From positions 1-64,000 of the forward strand of contig JAJDDE010000125.1 in assembly GCA_029260475.1 (NCBI GenBank): a stretch of 64,000 nt of DNA, in the 5' to 3' direction. Position numbers and translations under genes: made by a program. Under the pieces are notes generated by a model. It was not told the origin of the DNA, made no database searches, and saw only the letters and a program-made list of their open reading frames with translations. The stretch is from Phycisphaerales bacterium. Its GTDB lineage: Bacteria > Planctomycetota > Phycisphaerae > Phycisphaerales > UBA1924. Positions 28,770 to 37,935 of this stretch are shown here, one piece after another; the first letter of the stretch is position 1; each line of letters begins with the position of its first letter.

Positions 28770-29990
28770 ATGGCGGACAGCACACAAGCAGACCCGAGCG
28801 GTCGCCTTGGGGACCTCGTTCGTGAGGCCTCCGAGCGGGCAACGGTCATCAGACACGACATCCACGCGCACCCAGAGCTCATGTTCGAGGAGTTCCGTAC
28901 CAGCGGCGTCGTCGCGCAGGAATTGGACAGCCTGGGCATCGCGCACAGCGCCGGTCTTGCGCGCGGCACGGGCGTCCTGGGGTTCCTCCCCGCGACCACC
29001 AAGGCCCCCGAGGACGCGAAGACCATCGCCCTCCGCGCCGACATGGACGCACTGCCCATCACCGAAGAGACCGGCGCCTCCTACACCAGCACCACGCCGG
29101 GCGTCATGCACGCCTGCGGGCACGACGGGCACACCGCGGGCCTGCTCGGCGCCGCCCGCGTGCTCAGCAAGAGCGAGCGGCAGCACAACGTGCTGCTGAT
29201 CTTCCAGCCCGCCGAGGAGGGCGGGGGCGGGGCGAACATCCTGTGTGAAGAGGGCGCGCTCGACGGCTCGATCATCGGCAGGCCCGTCGATCAGGTCTAC
29301 GGCGCGCACGGCTTCCCGGACCTCGAGGTCGGACGCGTCTCCACGCGCGACGGCGTCATGTTCGCGAGCACCGACGAGTTCAGCCTCCGCATCAAGGGCA
29401 AGGGCGGGCACGCCGCCTACCCGCACCACGGCGTGGACCCCGTCGTCGTCGGTGCCCACCTCATCACCGCGCTGCAGACCATCATCTCCCGGCGGATCGC
29501 GCCGGTGGAGTCGGGCGTGATCACCATCGGAGCCGTCCACGCGGGCACCACGTTCAACGTGATCCCCGACACCTGCACCATGCAGGGCACGATCCGTGCG
29601 CTCAACACCGAAACACGGCGCTTCCTCGAAGAGGAGTTCCGCCTGATCGTGAACAACACCTGCGCCGCCTTCGGCGCGAGCGCGGAGATCGACTGGAACA
29701 ACGGCTACCCCGCGACGGTGAACGACGCTGAGCCCACAGAGCGCTTCCGCCAGGTCGCCCGCAGGGCGATCGGCGAGGAACTCGTCATGGAGAAGCCCAC
29801 GCCCACGATGGGCGGCGAGGACTTCAGTTATTACGCCCTGCGCGTCCCCGCGTGCTTCTTCCTCGTGGGGCTGCGCCCCAAGGACTGGCACACCAGCCCG
29901 GGCCTGCACACGCCACGCTTCGATTTCAACGACGAGGCCCTGCCCGTCGCGATCGAGGTGCTGTCGAGGCTGGCGCTCGAGGACCTGTAA
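28770..29990 (+). CDS. M20 family amidohydrolase (hippurate hydrolase / IAA-amino acid hydrolase-like)
   Basis: RHDIHAHPELMFEEFRTS...IALRADMDALPITEETGASY...VMHACGHDGHTAGLLGAARVL...FQPAEEGGGGANIL. Confidence 0.9.
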   Translation: MADSTQADPSGRLGDLVREASERATVIRHDIHAHPELMFEEFRTSGVVAQELDSLGIAHSAGLARGTGVLGFLPATTKAPEDAKTIALRADMDALPITEETGASYTSTTPGVMHACGHDGHTAGLLGAARVLSKSERQHNVLLIFQPAEEGGGGANILCEEGALDGSIIGRPVDQVYGAHGFPDLEVGRVSTRDGVMFASTDEFSLRIKGKGGHAAYPHHGVDPVVVGAHLITALQTIISRRIAPVESGVITIGAVHAGTTFNVIPDTCTMQGTIRALNTETRRFLEEEFRLIVNNTCAAFGASAEIDWNNGYPATVNDAEPTERFRQVARRAIGEELVMEKPTPTMGGEDFSYYALRVPACFFLVGLRPKDWHTSPGLHTPRFDFNDEALPVAIEVLSRLALEDL

Positions 29991-30040
29991 GCGACGGGCG
30001 CGTGGCTGGGCATCGCACTTTCGCTTGAGCGAGGCGCAGC

Positions 30041-30406
30041 ATGGAATTCTTCATCTTCCTTGCATTCCCGATATTCGCGGCTTTCTCTGAGAAACTGCAC
30101 GCCCCTGAGTGGCTTGTTCACGGCGCTCTTGGGTTGAGCATCGCGCTCGGTGTGTTCTGTGTGGCGAGCAACCTGTTGTTGGCAGTCGGGAGTTGGCTTC
30201 GCGGTTGGAATGGTTCTTTCCTACCGCTGTTGGGTCAGTGGTATTGCGGCTGGGCCGCTCTTGGCGCGGTACTCGTTGACTGGCCGGAGTGGATCGCGTG
30301 GGCCTTGGGCATCCTCGCGGTATTGGACGTTGGGGGCATTCCCATGCTCGTATGCGCGATGGTGTCTTCGCGGAATGACGAGCGTGAGTCCTCGGTCGAG
30401 CCGTGA
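30041..30406 (+). CDS. Small hypothetical membrane protein
   Basis: MEFFIFLAFPIFAAFSEKLHAPEWLVHGALGLSIALGVFCVASNLLLAVGSW...: several hydrophobic segments; AT-richer than neighbours. Confidence 0.5.
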   Translation: MEFFIFLAFPIFAAFSEKLHAPEWLVHGALGLSIALGVFCVASNLLLAVGSWLRGWNGSFLPLLGQWYCGWAALGAVLVDWPEWIAWALGILAVLDVGGIPMLVCAMVSSRNDERESSVEP

Positions 30407-30748
30407 GGCCTTGTGCTGTCACCCGGCGATGCCGTCCGTTGCGATTGCGGGTTGGTGTGCCGGGCTTCTCGCGCAGACGCTGTTCATCGTTCCGAGCGGG
30501 AGACACCACGCAGCGAAGCGCTGCATGGTGGCACCGGGCACCGCGCTGTAGGACCTGTAACCTTCGAATCGCTTATGCGGTCGTGAAGCTGGGCCGGCGT
30601 GCGCGATTGGCCTTGCGGATCGGCGCCTTCGTTCATCGGTTGAGACGACATCGCTTGCGATTCGGCGTGTGCGCGGCAGTGTGTACCTGAAGCACGAGGC
30701 GGGCTGAGTCAGGCCGCCGTTCCAACGCGAGTACAGAGAGAAGAAGAT

Positions 30749-31495
30749 ATGAACCTCACCCACACCGCCATCGCGGCGCTGGTTATCGGTGCGCCCGCCC
30801 TCGCCGGCTTTGCGAACATCGATTTCTCCGTCGAGGACGATTTCCTCACGCCCCTCGTCAACGGGCAGGAGATCAACAGCCCGGGTGAGTTCGGCAACCT
30901 CTTCACGATCACGTCCACTGGACGCCTGGCGATCTTCGACACCTCCGATCCCGGTGCGAACGACGCGGGCGGCGACCCCGACCTGCTCGTGAACCAGGGC
31001 AACGCGCTGATCATCCAGAACACGGGCATGCTCACGCAGTCCACCGCAGACATCTTCAACACCCCCAACGACAGCGCGGGTGGCGGCAGCATCTTCTTCA
31101 ACTTCCTGCAGCCCGCCGAGCTCGGTAGCGTGGACCTGATCGACGTGGACGACGCCAACGGCGTCACCGTCACGCTGACCGATGACATGGGTCGCCAGCG
31201 CGTTTATAACGTGCCCAACAGCTTCACCAACGAGGTCAACACCGACGGCCCCGCCGGCTTCGACACGCTGAGCCTGCTCGACACCATGCCCCAGCTGGGC
31301 GAGGGTGGCGGCACCGCGACGCTCGTCTCCGAGGACATGGGCTACGACGCGACCCGCGTGCTCACCCTTGAAGTGGACCTCGCCGGCTCGGGCGGCGTGG
31401 ACAACCTCTTCATCGAGTCGATCGTGCCCACCCCGGGTGCCGCGGCCCTCTTCGCCTGCTCGGGTCTCGCGATGATCCGTCGTCGTCGGGCCTGA
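30749..31495 (+). CDS. Secreted protein with PEP-CTERM-like sorting signal, paralog 1
   Basis: Signal peptide; C-terminus IVPTPGAAALFACSGLAMIRRRRA (P-x-P + TM helix + Arg cluster); agagagaag RBS. Confidence 0.8.
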   Translation: MNLTHTAIAALVIGAPALAGFANIDFSVEDDFLTPLVNGQEINSPGEFGNLFTITSTGRLAIFDTSDPGANDAGGDPDLLVNQGNALIIQNTGMLTQSTADIFNTPNDSAGGGSIFFNFLQPAELGSVDLIDVDDANGVTVTLTDDMGRQRVYNVPNSFTNEVNTDGPAGFDTLSLLDTMPQLGEGGGTATLVSEDMGYDATRVLTLEVDLAGSGGVDNLFIESIVPTPGAAALFACSGLAMIRRRRA

Positions 31496-31550
31496 TCGAG
31501 CACAAGGACCACATCTCAGCGGGACGAGCCAATAGGCCCCCGGATCAACA

Positions 31551-31588
31551 CAACGACCCCGCGTCGGACCACCGATGCGGGGTCGTTG
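31551..31588 (+). terminator. Terminator-like hairpin between PEP-CTERM paralogs
   Basis: caacgaccccgc...gcggggtcgttg, 12-bp perfect stem. Confidence 0.55.
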
Positions 31589-31805
31589 CGTGGTCGGATT
31601 TCGTGGGGACAACACACCCTGATGAGAAGATGGGCAACGTACAAAGGGTGGGTTGACGTCAACTTTTGCGATGATGCCAAGAAATCCGGACTCGTCGTTG
31701 CCACGTACTCGACTTGGCGTAGTGTTTATACCTCAGCACCCCCCATTCTGCGTGGGTTCGGTGTTGAATTGCTGAGTCTGCCCCTGTGATAGAGAGAGAA
31801 AACCT

Positions 31806-32555
31806 GTGAATCACTCGACCACCGCCGCCCTCCTGCTGGGCTTCGTCGCGGCCCCCGCCCTTGCCGGCTTCGCAACCATCGACTTTTCGACCGAGGACGA
31901 TTTCCTCACGCCCCTCGTCAACGGGCAGGAGATCAACAACCCGGGCGAGTTCGGCAACCTCCTGACCTTCACCGGTCTGAGCGGCAGCCGCTTGGCGATC
32001 TTCGACACCGACCCCGCGGGCCCGAATTCCGGTAGCGGCGACCCGGACCTTCTGGTCGGACAGGGCAACGCCCTGATCATCCAGAACACCAGCCTGCTTA
32101 CCCAGACCACCGCCGACATTTTCGACACCCCTGATGACAACATCGGTGGCGACTTCGTCATCGACCTCGTCACCGCCGGGCAGGTCTCGAGCATCGATCT
32201 CATCGACATCAACAGCGGCGGGCGCACCGTCATCACGCTGACCGACGAAAACGGCTTCCAGCGCGTCTACGACGTCCCCAGCAACTGGTCCAACCAGGCC
32301 CCGACCCCCATGGGCTTCGACACGCTCAGCCTGCTGACCCTGCTGCCCCAGGACGGCGAGGGCTCCGGCGGCGACGCGATCGTCACCCTCAACGACGCGG
32401 GCTACGACCAGTCTGCCGTCGCGAGCATCAACTTCCGCGTCTTCGGCTCCGCTGGCTTCGACAACATCGTCATCGATTCGCTCGTCCCCGCGCCCGGCGC
32501 CCTCGCGCTGTTGGGTCTGACGGGCCTCGCTGGCGTCCGTCGCCGCCGCGCCTGA
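31806..32555 (+). CDS. Secreted protein with PEP-CTERM-like sorting signal, paralog 2
   Basis: FATIDFSTEDDFLTPLVNGQEINNPGEFGNLLTF... parallels paralog 1; C-terminus VPAPGALALLGLTGLAGVRRRRA. Confidence 0.82.
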   Translation: MNHSTTAALLLGFVAAPALAGFATIDFSTEDDFLTPLVNGQEINNPGEFGNLLTFTGLSGSRLAIFDTDPAGPNSGSGDPDLLVGQGNALIIQNTSLLTQTTADIFDTPDDNIGGDFVIDLVTAGQVSSIDLIDINSGGRTVITLTDENGFQRVYDVPSNWSNQAPTPMGFDTLSLLTLLPQDGEGSGGDAIVTLNDAGYDQSAVASINFRVFGSAGFDNIVIDSLVPAPGALALLGLTGLAGVRRRRA

Positions 32556-32592
32556 GCCCCGCGGCTGGATCCAGCCCGCCTCGACGCACTCG

Positions 32593-32623
32593 ACCCCGCT
32601 CGTCTCTACCGTGCGGGGTTTTT
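32593..32623 (+). terminator. Rho-independent terminator
   Basis: accccgctcgtctctaccgtgcggggttttt: stem CCCCGC/GCGGGG followed by T5. Confidence 0.75.
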
Positions 32624-32721
32624 CATGCGCTGTCAGATGGCCGCACACGCGCAGGGTAGGGCCGTTCTCGCGGTGGCGCAGATCCGCGGCTGAGCGACAG
32701 GTCCACGCGTACGCTCAATCG

Positions 32722-34161
32722 ATGCCCGACGACCCCGACATCCCCATCCTCGACGAGGACGGCCTGCTGCCCGCCGACACGCCCCCGCCCTGGGGGACCG
32801 AGTCACGCGAGGTGCGCCTCGGGCGCCTGTCGCGCAAGGCGCGCGAGCTGCCCAAGGCGCCGGGTGTGTACCTGATGAAGGACCACAAGGGCGTGGTGCT
32901 CTACGTCGGCAAGGCGGGGAGCCTGCCGGACCGTGTCTCGAGCTACTTCGTGCCCAGCGCCGACCTGGGTCACAAGAAGATGCCGCTGCTGGAGGTGGTC
33001 CACGACTTCGACGTGCTGCTCTGCGCGGGCGAGTGGGAGGCGATGCTCACGGAGAACCGGCTGATCAAGGACATCAAGCCGCGGTACAACGTGAAGCTGG
33101 TGGACGACAAGACGTTCCCGTATCTCGTGGTGACGCAGCGCGAGGACTTCCCGCGCGTCTTTGTCACGCGGAACCCGACGGGCGAGCAGGGGGAGGGGGG
33201 CATCGCGCCGGAGATGAAGGGCGCCAAGGTCTTCGGCCCCTTCACCAACGCCGGGGCCCTGCGCGACGCGGTGACGGCGTTGCAGCGTGTCTTCAAGTTC
33301 CGCACCTGCAAGCTGGACATCCTCGAGAACGACCCGAAGAACCGCTTCTTCCGCCCCTGCCTGCTGCACGCGATCGGCCAGTGCACCGCGCCCTGCGCCG
33401 ACCTCATCAGCAAGGAGGATTACAAGCGCGACACCGACCGCTTCGTGCGCTTCGTCGGCTCCAAGCGCTCGGCGCTCATGCGTGAGCTCAAGGAGGAGAT
33501 GGAGCGCCACTCGAAGGACCTGAACTTCGAGCGCGCCGCCCAGGTGCGCGATCAGATCACCTCCATCGAGAAGCTCGACGAGCGCGGCGACCGGCGCGAC
33601 GGCTGGCAGCCCGAGAGCGAGATCGCCTACGTGGACCCGAAGAAGGGCACCAAATCCCTGCAGAAACTGCTCGACCTCGACAAGCCCATCCGCGTCATCG
33701 AGGGCATCGACATCGCCCACCTGCAGGGCGGCGAGACCGTCGGCAGCAAGGTGTGCTTCGTGGACGGCAAGCCCTTCAAGGACGAGTACCGGCGCTTCCG
33801 CATCCGCACCGCGGTGGGGGGGAATGACGATTACCAATCGATCCGCGAGGTGGTCAGCCGTAGGTACCGCGAGGCGGGCGCCGGGCAGGAGCTGTACCCC
33901 GACGTGATCCTCATCGACGGCGGTCTGGGCCAGCTCCACGCCGCGCTCCAGAGCTTCATGACGCTCGACACGCGCCCGCCGATGGTCATCAGCCTCGCGA
34001 AGAAGGAAGAGCTGATCTACGTGCAGGAGCGCAAGGAACCCATCCGCGTGGGGCGTGAGCACCTAGGGCTGAAGCTCTGCCAGGCGGTCCGCGACGAGGC
34101 CCACCGGTTCGCGCAGCACTATCACCACATTCTGCGGCGGAAGAAGACGCTGGGGGAGTGA
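32722..34161 (+). CDS. uvrC: Excinuclease ABC subunit C (short form)
   Basis: GIY-YIG: APGVYLMKDHKGVVLYVGKAGSLPDRVSSYF; UVR motif region; PDVILIDGGLGQLHAALQ; LCQAVRDEAHRFAQHYHHILRR then stop (no C-terminal HhH). Confidence 0.92.
   Translation: MPDDPDIPILDEDGLLPADTPPPWGTESREVRLGRLSRKARELPKAPGVYLMKDHKGVVLYVGKAGSLPDRVSSYFVPSADLGHKKMPLLEVVHDFDVLLCAGEWEAMLTENRLIKDIKPRYNVKLVDDKTFPYLVVTQREDFPRVFVTRNPTGEQGEGGIAPEMKGAKVFGPFTNAGALRDAVTALQRVFKFRTCKLDILENDPKNRFFRPCLLHAIGQCTAPCADLISKEDYKRDTDRFVRFVGSKRSALMRELKEEMERHSKDLNFERAAQVRDQITSIEKLDERGDRRDGWQPESEIAYVDPKKGTKSLQKLLDLDKPIRVIEGIDIAHLQGGETVGSKVCFVDGKPFKDEYRRFRIRTAVGGNDDYQSIREVVSRRYREAGAGQELYPDVILIDGGLGQLHAALQSFMTLDTRPPMVISLAKKEELIYVQERKEPIRVGREHLGLKLCQAVRDEAHRFAQHYHHILRRKKTLGE
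34047..34161 (+). repeat. Upstream copy of repeated uvrC 3' end
   Basis: ...VGREHLGLKLCQAVRDEAHRFAQHYHHILRRKKTLGE*; matching degenerate copy at 34692-34806. Confidence 0.8.
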
Positions 34162-34198
34162 GGGGCGATTCGCGTTGCGCGCATCCGACCATGGCGAA

Positions 34199-34651
34199 CT
34201 AGTTTTTGATATTAGCGAACGGGATGGAGCAGACTATTTCTCCATCGTGTATCTCCACGCTGACCGATCTATACATTGACTTGCCGTCCAGGCTGCCCTT
34301 GTAGAGCAAAGATCCTCTCAGCGGATTTACGGCATTGAGAACCAGGTACTGGTTGTGCGCCTCCGCCCTATCATCGGGCTCCGGATCCCAGGCATAGCCC
34401 GGAAGTGCTTGATGTAGCGACCTGTTTGCGTACTCCAACGCCACCGCTTCGGGCAACGATTTCGGCTCAGCCGCGTATGGGAATACATATTTTCCGTGCA
34501 CAGACCTGAGGCTTGATACCACCACAAGAACGAGCGTGCCAAGAGCGCACAGCGCGGAGACAGTGATGATTGTGTTTCGCCTGGTCACGTTTCGCGCACC
34601 TACATTCATTCGTGGGTATGTGCCGAGCGGGTTCATGTCGCAGCCCCGCAA
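34199..34651 (-). CDS. Hypothetical protein with N-terminal TM segment
   Basis: RRNTIITVSALCALGTLVLVVVSSLRS TM segment; lower GC than surroundings; lies between the two uvrC tails. Confidence 0.5.
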   Translation of the reverse strand: MRGCDMNPLGTYPRMNVGARNVTRRNTIITVSALCALGTLVLVVVSSLRSVHGKYVFPYAAEPKSLPEAVALEYANRSLHQALPGYAWDPEPDDRAEAHNQYLVLNAVNPLRGSLLYKGSLDGKSMYRSVSVEIHDGEIVCSIPFANIKN

Positions 34652-34691
34652 GGATCAGTCTAGTGTCGGTCGTCCAACGGGGGAATCGAAC

Positions 34692-34806
34692 GCCGTGCAT
34701 GGGCGCGAGCACCCGGGCCTGAGGCTCTGCCAAATTGTCCGTGAGGCCCACCGGTTCGCGCATCACTACCACCATATTTTGCGCTTGAGGAAGAGGCCGG
34801 GGGAAT
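34692..34806 (+). pseudogene. Detached, diverged copy of the uvrC 3' end
   Basis: In-frame VHGREHPGLRLCQIVREAHRFAHHYHHILRLRKRPGE* vs uvrC VGREHLGLKLCQAVRDEAHRFAQHYHHILRRKKTLGE*; nucleotide alignment with a single 3-nt deletion. Confidence 0.85.
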
Positions 34807-34822
34807 GACGTATCCTGCGCGC

Positions 34823-35245
34823 ATGCTCCGCGCGCTGTTGCTCTTCTCGCTGCTCCTCCTCCCCGGCTGCATCTCCGGCGCGACCCGCAGCGTGACGATG
34901 CGCGTCACCGCGCCCGATGGGTCGCCCGTGCCCAATGCGCAGGTGTACGCGGTGGTGCTGGGGCGGTCGCCCGTGCCGTTGCCGATCGATGCGGAGACGA
35001 TCTCGGAGGTGCTCACGAAAGAGAGCATCAGCGGCTGGACGGACAGCGACGGCGAGGTGCGACTGGAGCTGGATGAGGACGAGGGGCACGTGATCTTTTT
35101 GAGGCCGCCGCCGGTGGGGCCTTATGCGCTGGGGCCGGGCGAGGCGGGGGCGTACCGGTACCTGCTGGACGCGGGCGAGGGGCTGCGTGCGGACCCGGTG
35201 GGGGGCGGCGAGCCGCCATTGTTGAAACTCGAGACCGTCCGATAG
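34823..35245 (+). CDS. Small lipoprotein with carboxypeptidase-regulatory-like (Ig-like) domain
   Basis: MLRALLLFSLLLLPGCISGATRSVTMRVTAPDGSPVPNAQVYAVVLG. Confidence 0.6.
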   Translation: MLRALLLFSLLLLPGCISGATRSVTMRVTAPDGSPVPNAQVYAVVLGRSPVPLPIDAETISEVLTKESISGWTDSDGEVRLELDEDEGHVIFLRPPPVGPYALGPGEAGAYRYLLDAGEGLRADPVGGGEPPLLKLETVR

Positions 35246-35291
35246 CGCGATCTCGGCGGCCTGGGCCCGGTGATGCGCGTGATCGTGCGCG

Positions 35292-36569
35292 ATGGGCGCG
35301 CCGATGAACTGTCTGATGCTGCGCGTTCCCATCACCCAAGCCAAGCCCGGGATGACGCTGGCCCTGCCGGTGCTGCACCCGGACCGCCCCTCGCGGGTGC
35401 TGTTGCGGACGGGGTTCTGCGTGGATGCGCAGACGATCGAGCTGTTGCGTGAGCACGAGATCGCCTCGCTGTGGATCCGCTACCCGGGGCTGGACTTCGT
35501 GGGCCGTTTCATCACGCCCGAGCTCGTGCATGCGCGTGGCGCTCTCGCGCAGACCGTCGCGTGCGTGGTGGAGCGCATGGCGACGGATTCGCAGACGCCG
35601 GGCGATTACGCGACCTACCGGCGCGCCGTCCGCGGCTTCATCGAGACCGTGACCGACGAGCCCGATTGTGCGCTGCTCGTGCAGAACATGGCCGAGGCGT
35701 CGCACCCGCTGATCCGCCATTCCTCGGACGTGTGCTTCCTTGCGCTGCTGATGGGGATGCGCCTTGAGCAGTACCTGGTGCTGCAGCGCGAGCGCCTGCC
35801 GGAACACCGGGCGCGCTCGATCGTGGACCTCGGGATCGCGGCCCTGCTGCACGACGTGGGCCTGCTCGCGCTCGAACCGGGTCACTACGAGCGGTGGGCG
35901 AGCCAAGGGTGCGACGAGAGCGATGCGCACTGGCAGGAGCACGCGACGCTCGGGTACGAGCGGGTGCGCGAGCACATCCCGACCGCGGCGGCGGCGGCGG
36001 TGCTGCACCACCACCAGAAGTACAACGGCACCGGGTTCCCGGTGCGGGTCGGGATGGGCAGCAAGGGCGTTGCGCCCGCCGGCGACGACATCCACATCTA
36101 TGCGAGGATCCTCTTCGCCGCGAGCCTGTTTGATCGGCTGCGGTTCCCCGAGGACGGGTCCGAGGTGCAGCCCGCGGTGCGGGCGCTGCGCCGGATGCAG
36201 AGCCGCCCGGAGGTGGAGTGGGTGGACCCGGTGGTCTTCCGAGCCCTCCTGAGCGTCGCCCCCGCGTACGCGCCGGGCTCGCTGGTCACGCTGTCCACGG
36301 GCGAGCAGGGCGTGGTCATCGATTGGACACCCGCGGACCCCTGCCGCCCGGTGGTACAGGTGCTCGACGATCGCGTGCGCCTGGGCGTGGACGAGCCGGT
36401 GCGCCACGACCTGCGGCTGCGACGCGAGATCGAGATCACCCACATCGACGAGCACGACGTCCGAGCGGACAATTTCTACCCACGGCGCGACGGCGAGTTC
36501 GAGCTCTATGTCACCAACCAGAGCGCCATGACGCCCATCGACGAGGACGAGCGGGGCAAGGCGGCCTGA
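35292..36569 (+). CDS. HD-GYP domain protein
   Basis: RHSSDVCFLALLMG...LGIAALLHDVGLLALEP...HATLGYERVREHIPTAAAAAVLHHHQKYNGTGFPV. Confidence 0.85.
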   Translation: MGAPMNCLMLRVPITQAKPGMTLALPVLHPDRPSRVLLRTGFCVDAQTIELLREHEIASLWIRYPGLDFVGRFITPELVHARGALAQTVACVVERMATDSQTPGDYATYRRAVRGFIETVTDEPDCALLVQNMAEASHPLIRHSSDVCFLALLMGMRLEQYLVLQRERLPEHRARSIVDLGIAALLHDVGLLALEPGHYERWASQGCDESDAHWQEHATLGYERVREHIPTAAAAAVLHHHQKYNGTGFPVRVGMGSKGVAPAGDDIHIYARILFAASLFDRLRFPEDGSEVQPAVRALRRMQSRPEVEWVDPVVFRALLSVAPAYAPGSLVTLSTGEQGVVIDWTPADPCRPVVQVLDDRVRLGVDEPVRHDLRLRREIEITHIDEHDVRADNFYPRRDGEFELYVTNQSAMTPIDEDERGKAA

Positions 36570-36582
36570 ATTCAGGGCCTCC

Positions 36583-36610
36583 TTGACCCGCTACCGGGCG
36601 GCGGTATACT
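36583..36610 (+). promoter_or_regulatory. Sigma70-like promoter of arsR with embedded inverted repeat
   Basis: TTGACC-16 nt-TATACT; inverted repeat TACCG-N5-CGGTA within the spacer; ATG 6 nt after the -10. Confidence 0.6.
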
Positions 36611-36616
36611 TGCGTT

Positions 36617-37009
36617 ATGGTGCAAACACGCAAACAAACTCCGGTCTCCCCCAAGCAGGCCGATCGGCGGCGATCGCCCTTCGATCGGGCGTTCGATGTC
36701 GAGATGGCGCGTGCGTTGGGAGATCCGGCGCGGGTGCGGCTGCTCTCGTGCGTGCTGAAGTGTGCCAGGGCGTGCACGGTCAGCGAGATCGCGACGTGCT
36801 GCTCCCTGGACCTCTCCACCGTCTCGCGTCACCTCACCAAGCTCGCCTCCGCGGGCCTGCTCCTGAGCGAGAAGACGGGGCGCGAGGTGCGGTACGCCGC
36901 CGACCCGGACGCGCTCGCGGCGTCGTTCCGAGCGATCGCCGATGCGATCGAGGCCGGCGCACCGTCGCCCGGAGATCTAGCGTGCTGCGATGACGAAGGC
37001 TGCTGCTGA
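36617..37009 (+). CDS. arsR: ArsR family metalloregulator
   Basis: FDVEMARALGDPARVRLLSCVLKCARACTVSEIATCCSLDLSTVSRHLTKLASAGLLLSEKTGREVRYAA; C-terminal CCDDEGCC. Confidence 0.88.
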   Translation: MVQTRKQTPVSPKQADRRRSPFDRAFDVEMARALGDPARVRLLSCVLKCARACTVSEIATCCSLDLSTVSRHLTKLASAGLLLSEKTGREVRYAADPDALAASFRAIADAIEAGAPSPGDLACCDDEGCC

Positions 37010-37040
37010 AGACGACCCACTCAACCCCGAAGGGAACCCC

Positions 37041-37934
37041 ATGAACGATCAGAACACGACACGAGACACCGTCCGCGAGGGCTACGCCCAGATCGCGAAG
37101 ACCGGGCAGTGGTCCGGCGTGATGCCCGCAACCGATCCGAACGCCGCCGGTGCGTGCTGCTCGGGCGGCGGCTGCTGCGGCCCCACGACCCTCACGCCCG
37201 ACGACGTCGCGAGGGCGGTGGGGTACGAGGAGGGCGACCTCTCGCTGCTCCCCGAGGGCGCGAACATGGGCCTCTCGTGCGGCAACCCGACGGCGCTCGC
37301 GCAGCTCCAGGAGGGCGAGACCGTGCTCGACCTCGGTTCGGGGGGCGGCTTCGACTGCTTCGTCGCGGGGCCCCGGGTCGGCCCGACGGGGCGGGTGATC
37401 GGCGTGGACATGACGCCCGAGATGCTGGGCAAGGCGCGTTCGAACATCGCCGCGTACACCGAGCGCAGCGGGCTCGACAACGTCGGGTTCCGGCTGGGCG
37501 AGATCGAGCACCTGCCCGTCGCCGATGCGTCGGTGGACGCGGTGATCTCCAACTGTGTGATCAACCTCGCGACGGATAAGGCGCAGGTGTGGCGCGAGAT
37601 CGCGCGCGTGCTCAAGCCGGGCGGTCGTGTCGCGGTCTCGGACCTCGCGCTGCTCAAGCCCCTGCCCGAGGCGGTGAAGGGCGACGCCGAGGCGCTCGTC
37701 GGGTGCATCGCCGGAGCGCAGCTCGTCGAGGAGGTACGCCGGGACGCCAAAGCGAGCGGTCTGGACGGCGTCAAACTCGTGGCGCAGCGTCAGTACATCC
37801 AGAGCATGGTCAACGCCAACGACCCGCTGTATGTGCGCATCGCGGACCAGCTCCCGGAGGGCGAGACGATCGCTGACTACGTGGTGAGCCTCGAGGTCAC
37901 GGGCGTGAAGCCGGCGAAACGGTCCTGCTGCTGA
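37041..37934 (+). CDS. arsM: Arsenite methyltransferase
   Basis: AGACCSGGGCCGP...VLDLGSGGGFDCFVAGPRVGPTGRVIGVDMTPEMLGKARSN...SNCVINLATDKAQVWREIARVLKPGGRVAVSDLAL. Confidence 0.93.
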   Translation: MNDQNTTRDTVREGYAQIAKTGQWSGVMPATDPNAAGACCSGGGCCGPTTLTPDDVARAVGYEEGDLSLLPEGANMGLSCGNPTALAQLQEGETVLDLGSGGGFDCFVAGPRVGPTGRVIGVDMTPEMLGKARSNIAAYTERSGLDNVGFRLGEIEHLPVADASVDAVISNCVINLATDKAQVWREIARVLKPGGRVAVSDLALLKPLPEAVKGDAEALVGCIAGAQLVEEVRRDAKASGLDGVKLVAQRQYIQSMVNANDPLYVRIADQLPEGETIADYVVSLEVTGVKPAKRSCC

Positions 37935-37935
37935 C

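Noticed and set aside
30504-30530. Hairpin caccacgcagcg-aag-cgctgcatggtg considered as an integron attC site
   Set aside because: No RYYYAAC/GTTRRRY simple sites or integrase nearby; retained only as a note in the M20 tail finding.
32803-34062. 419-aa minus-strand ORF
   Set aside because: Antisense to uvrC; no domain signature.
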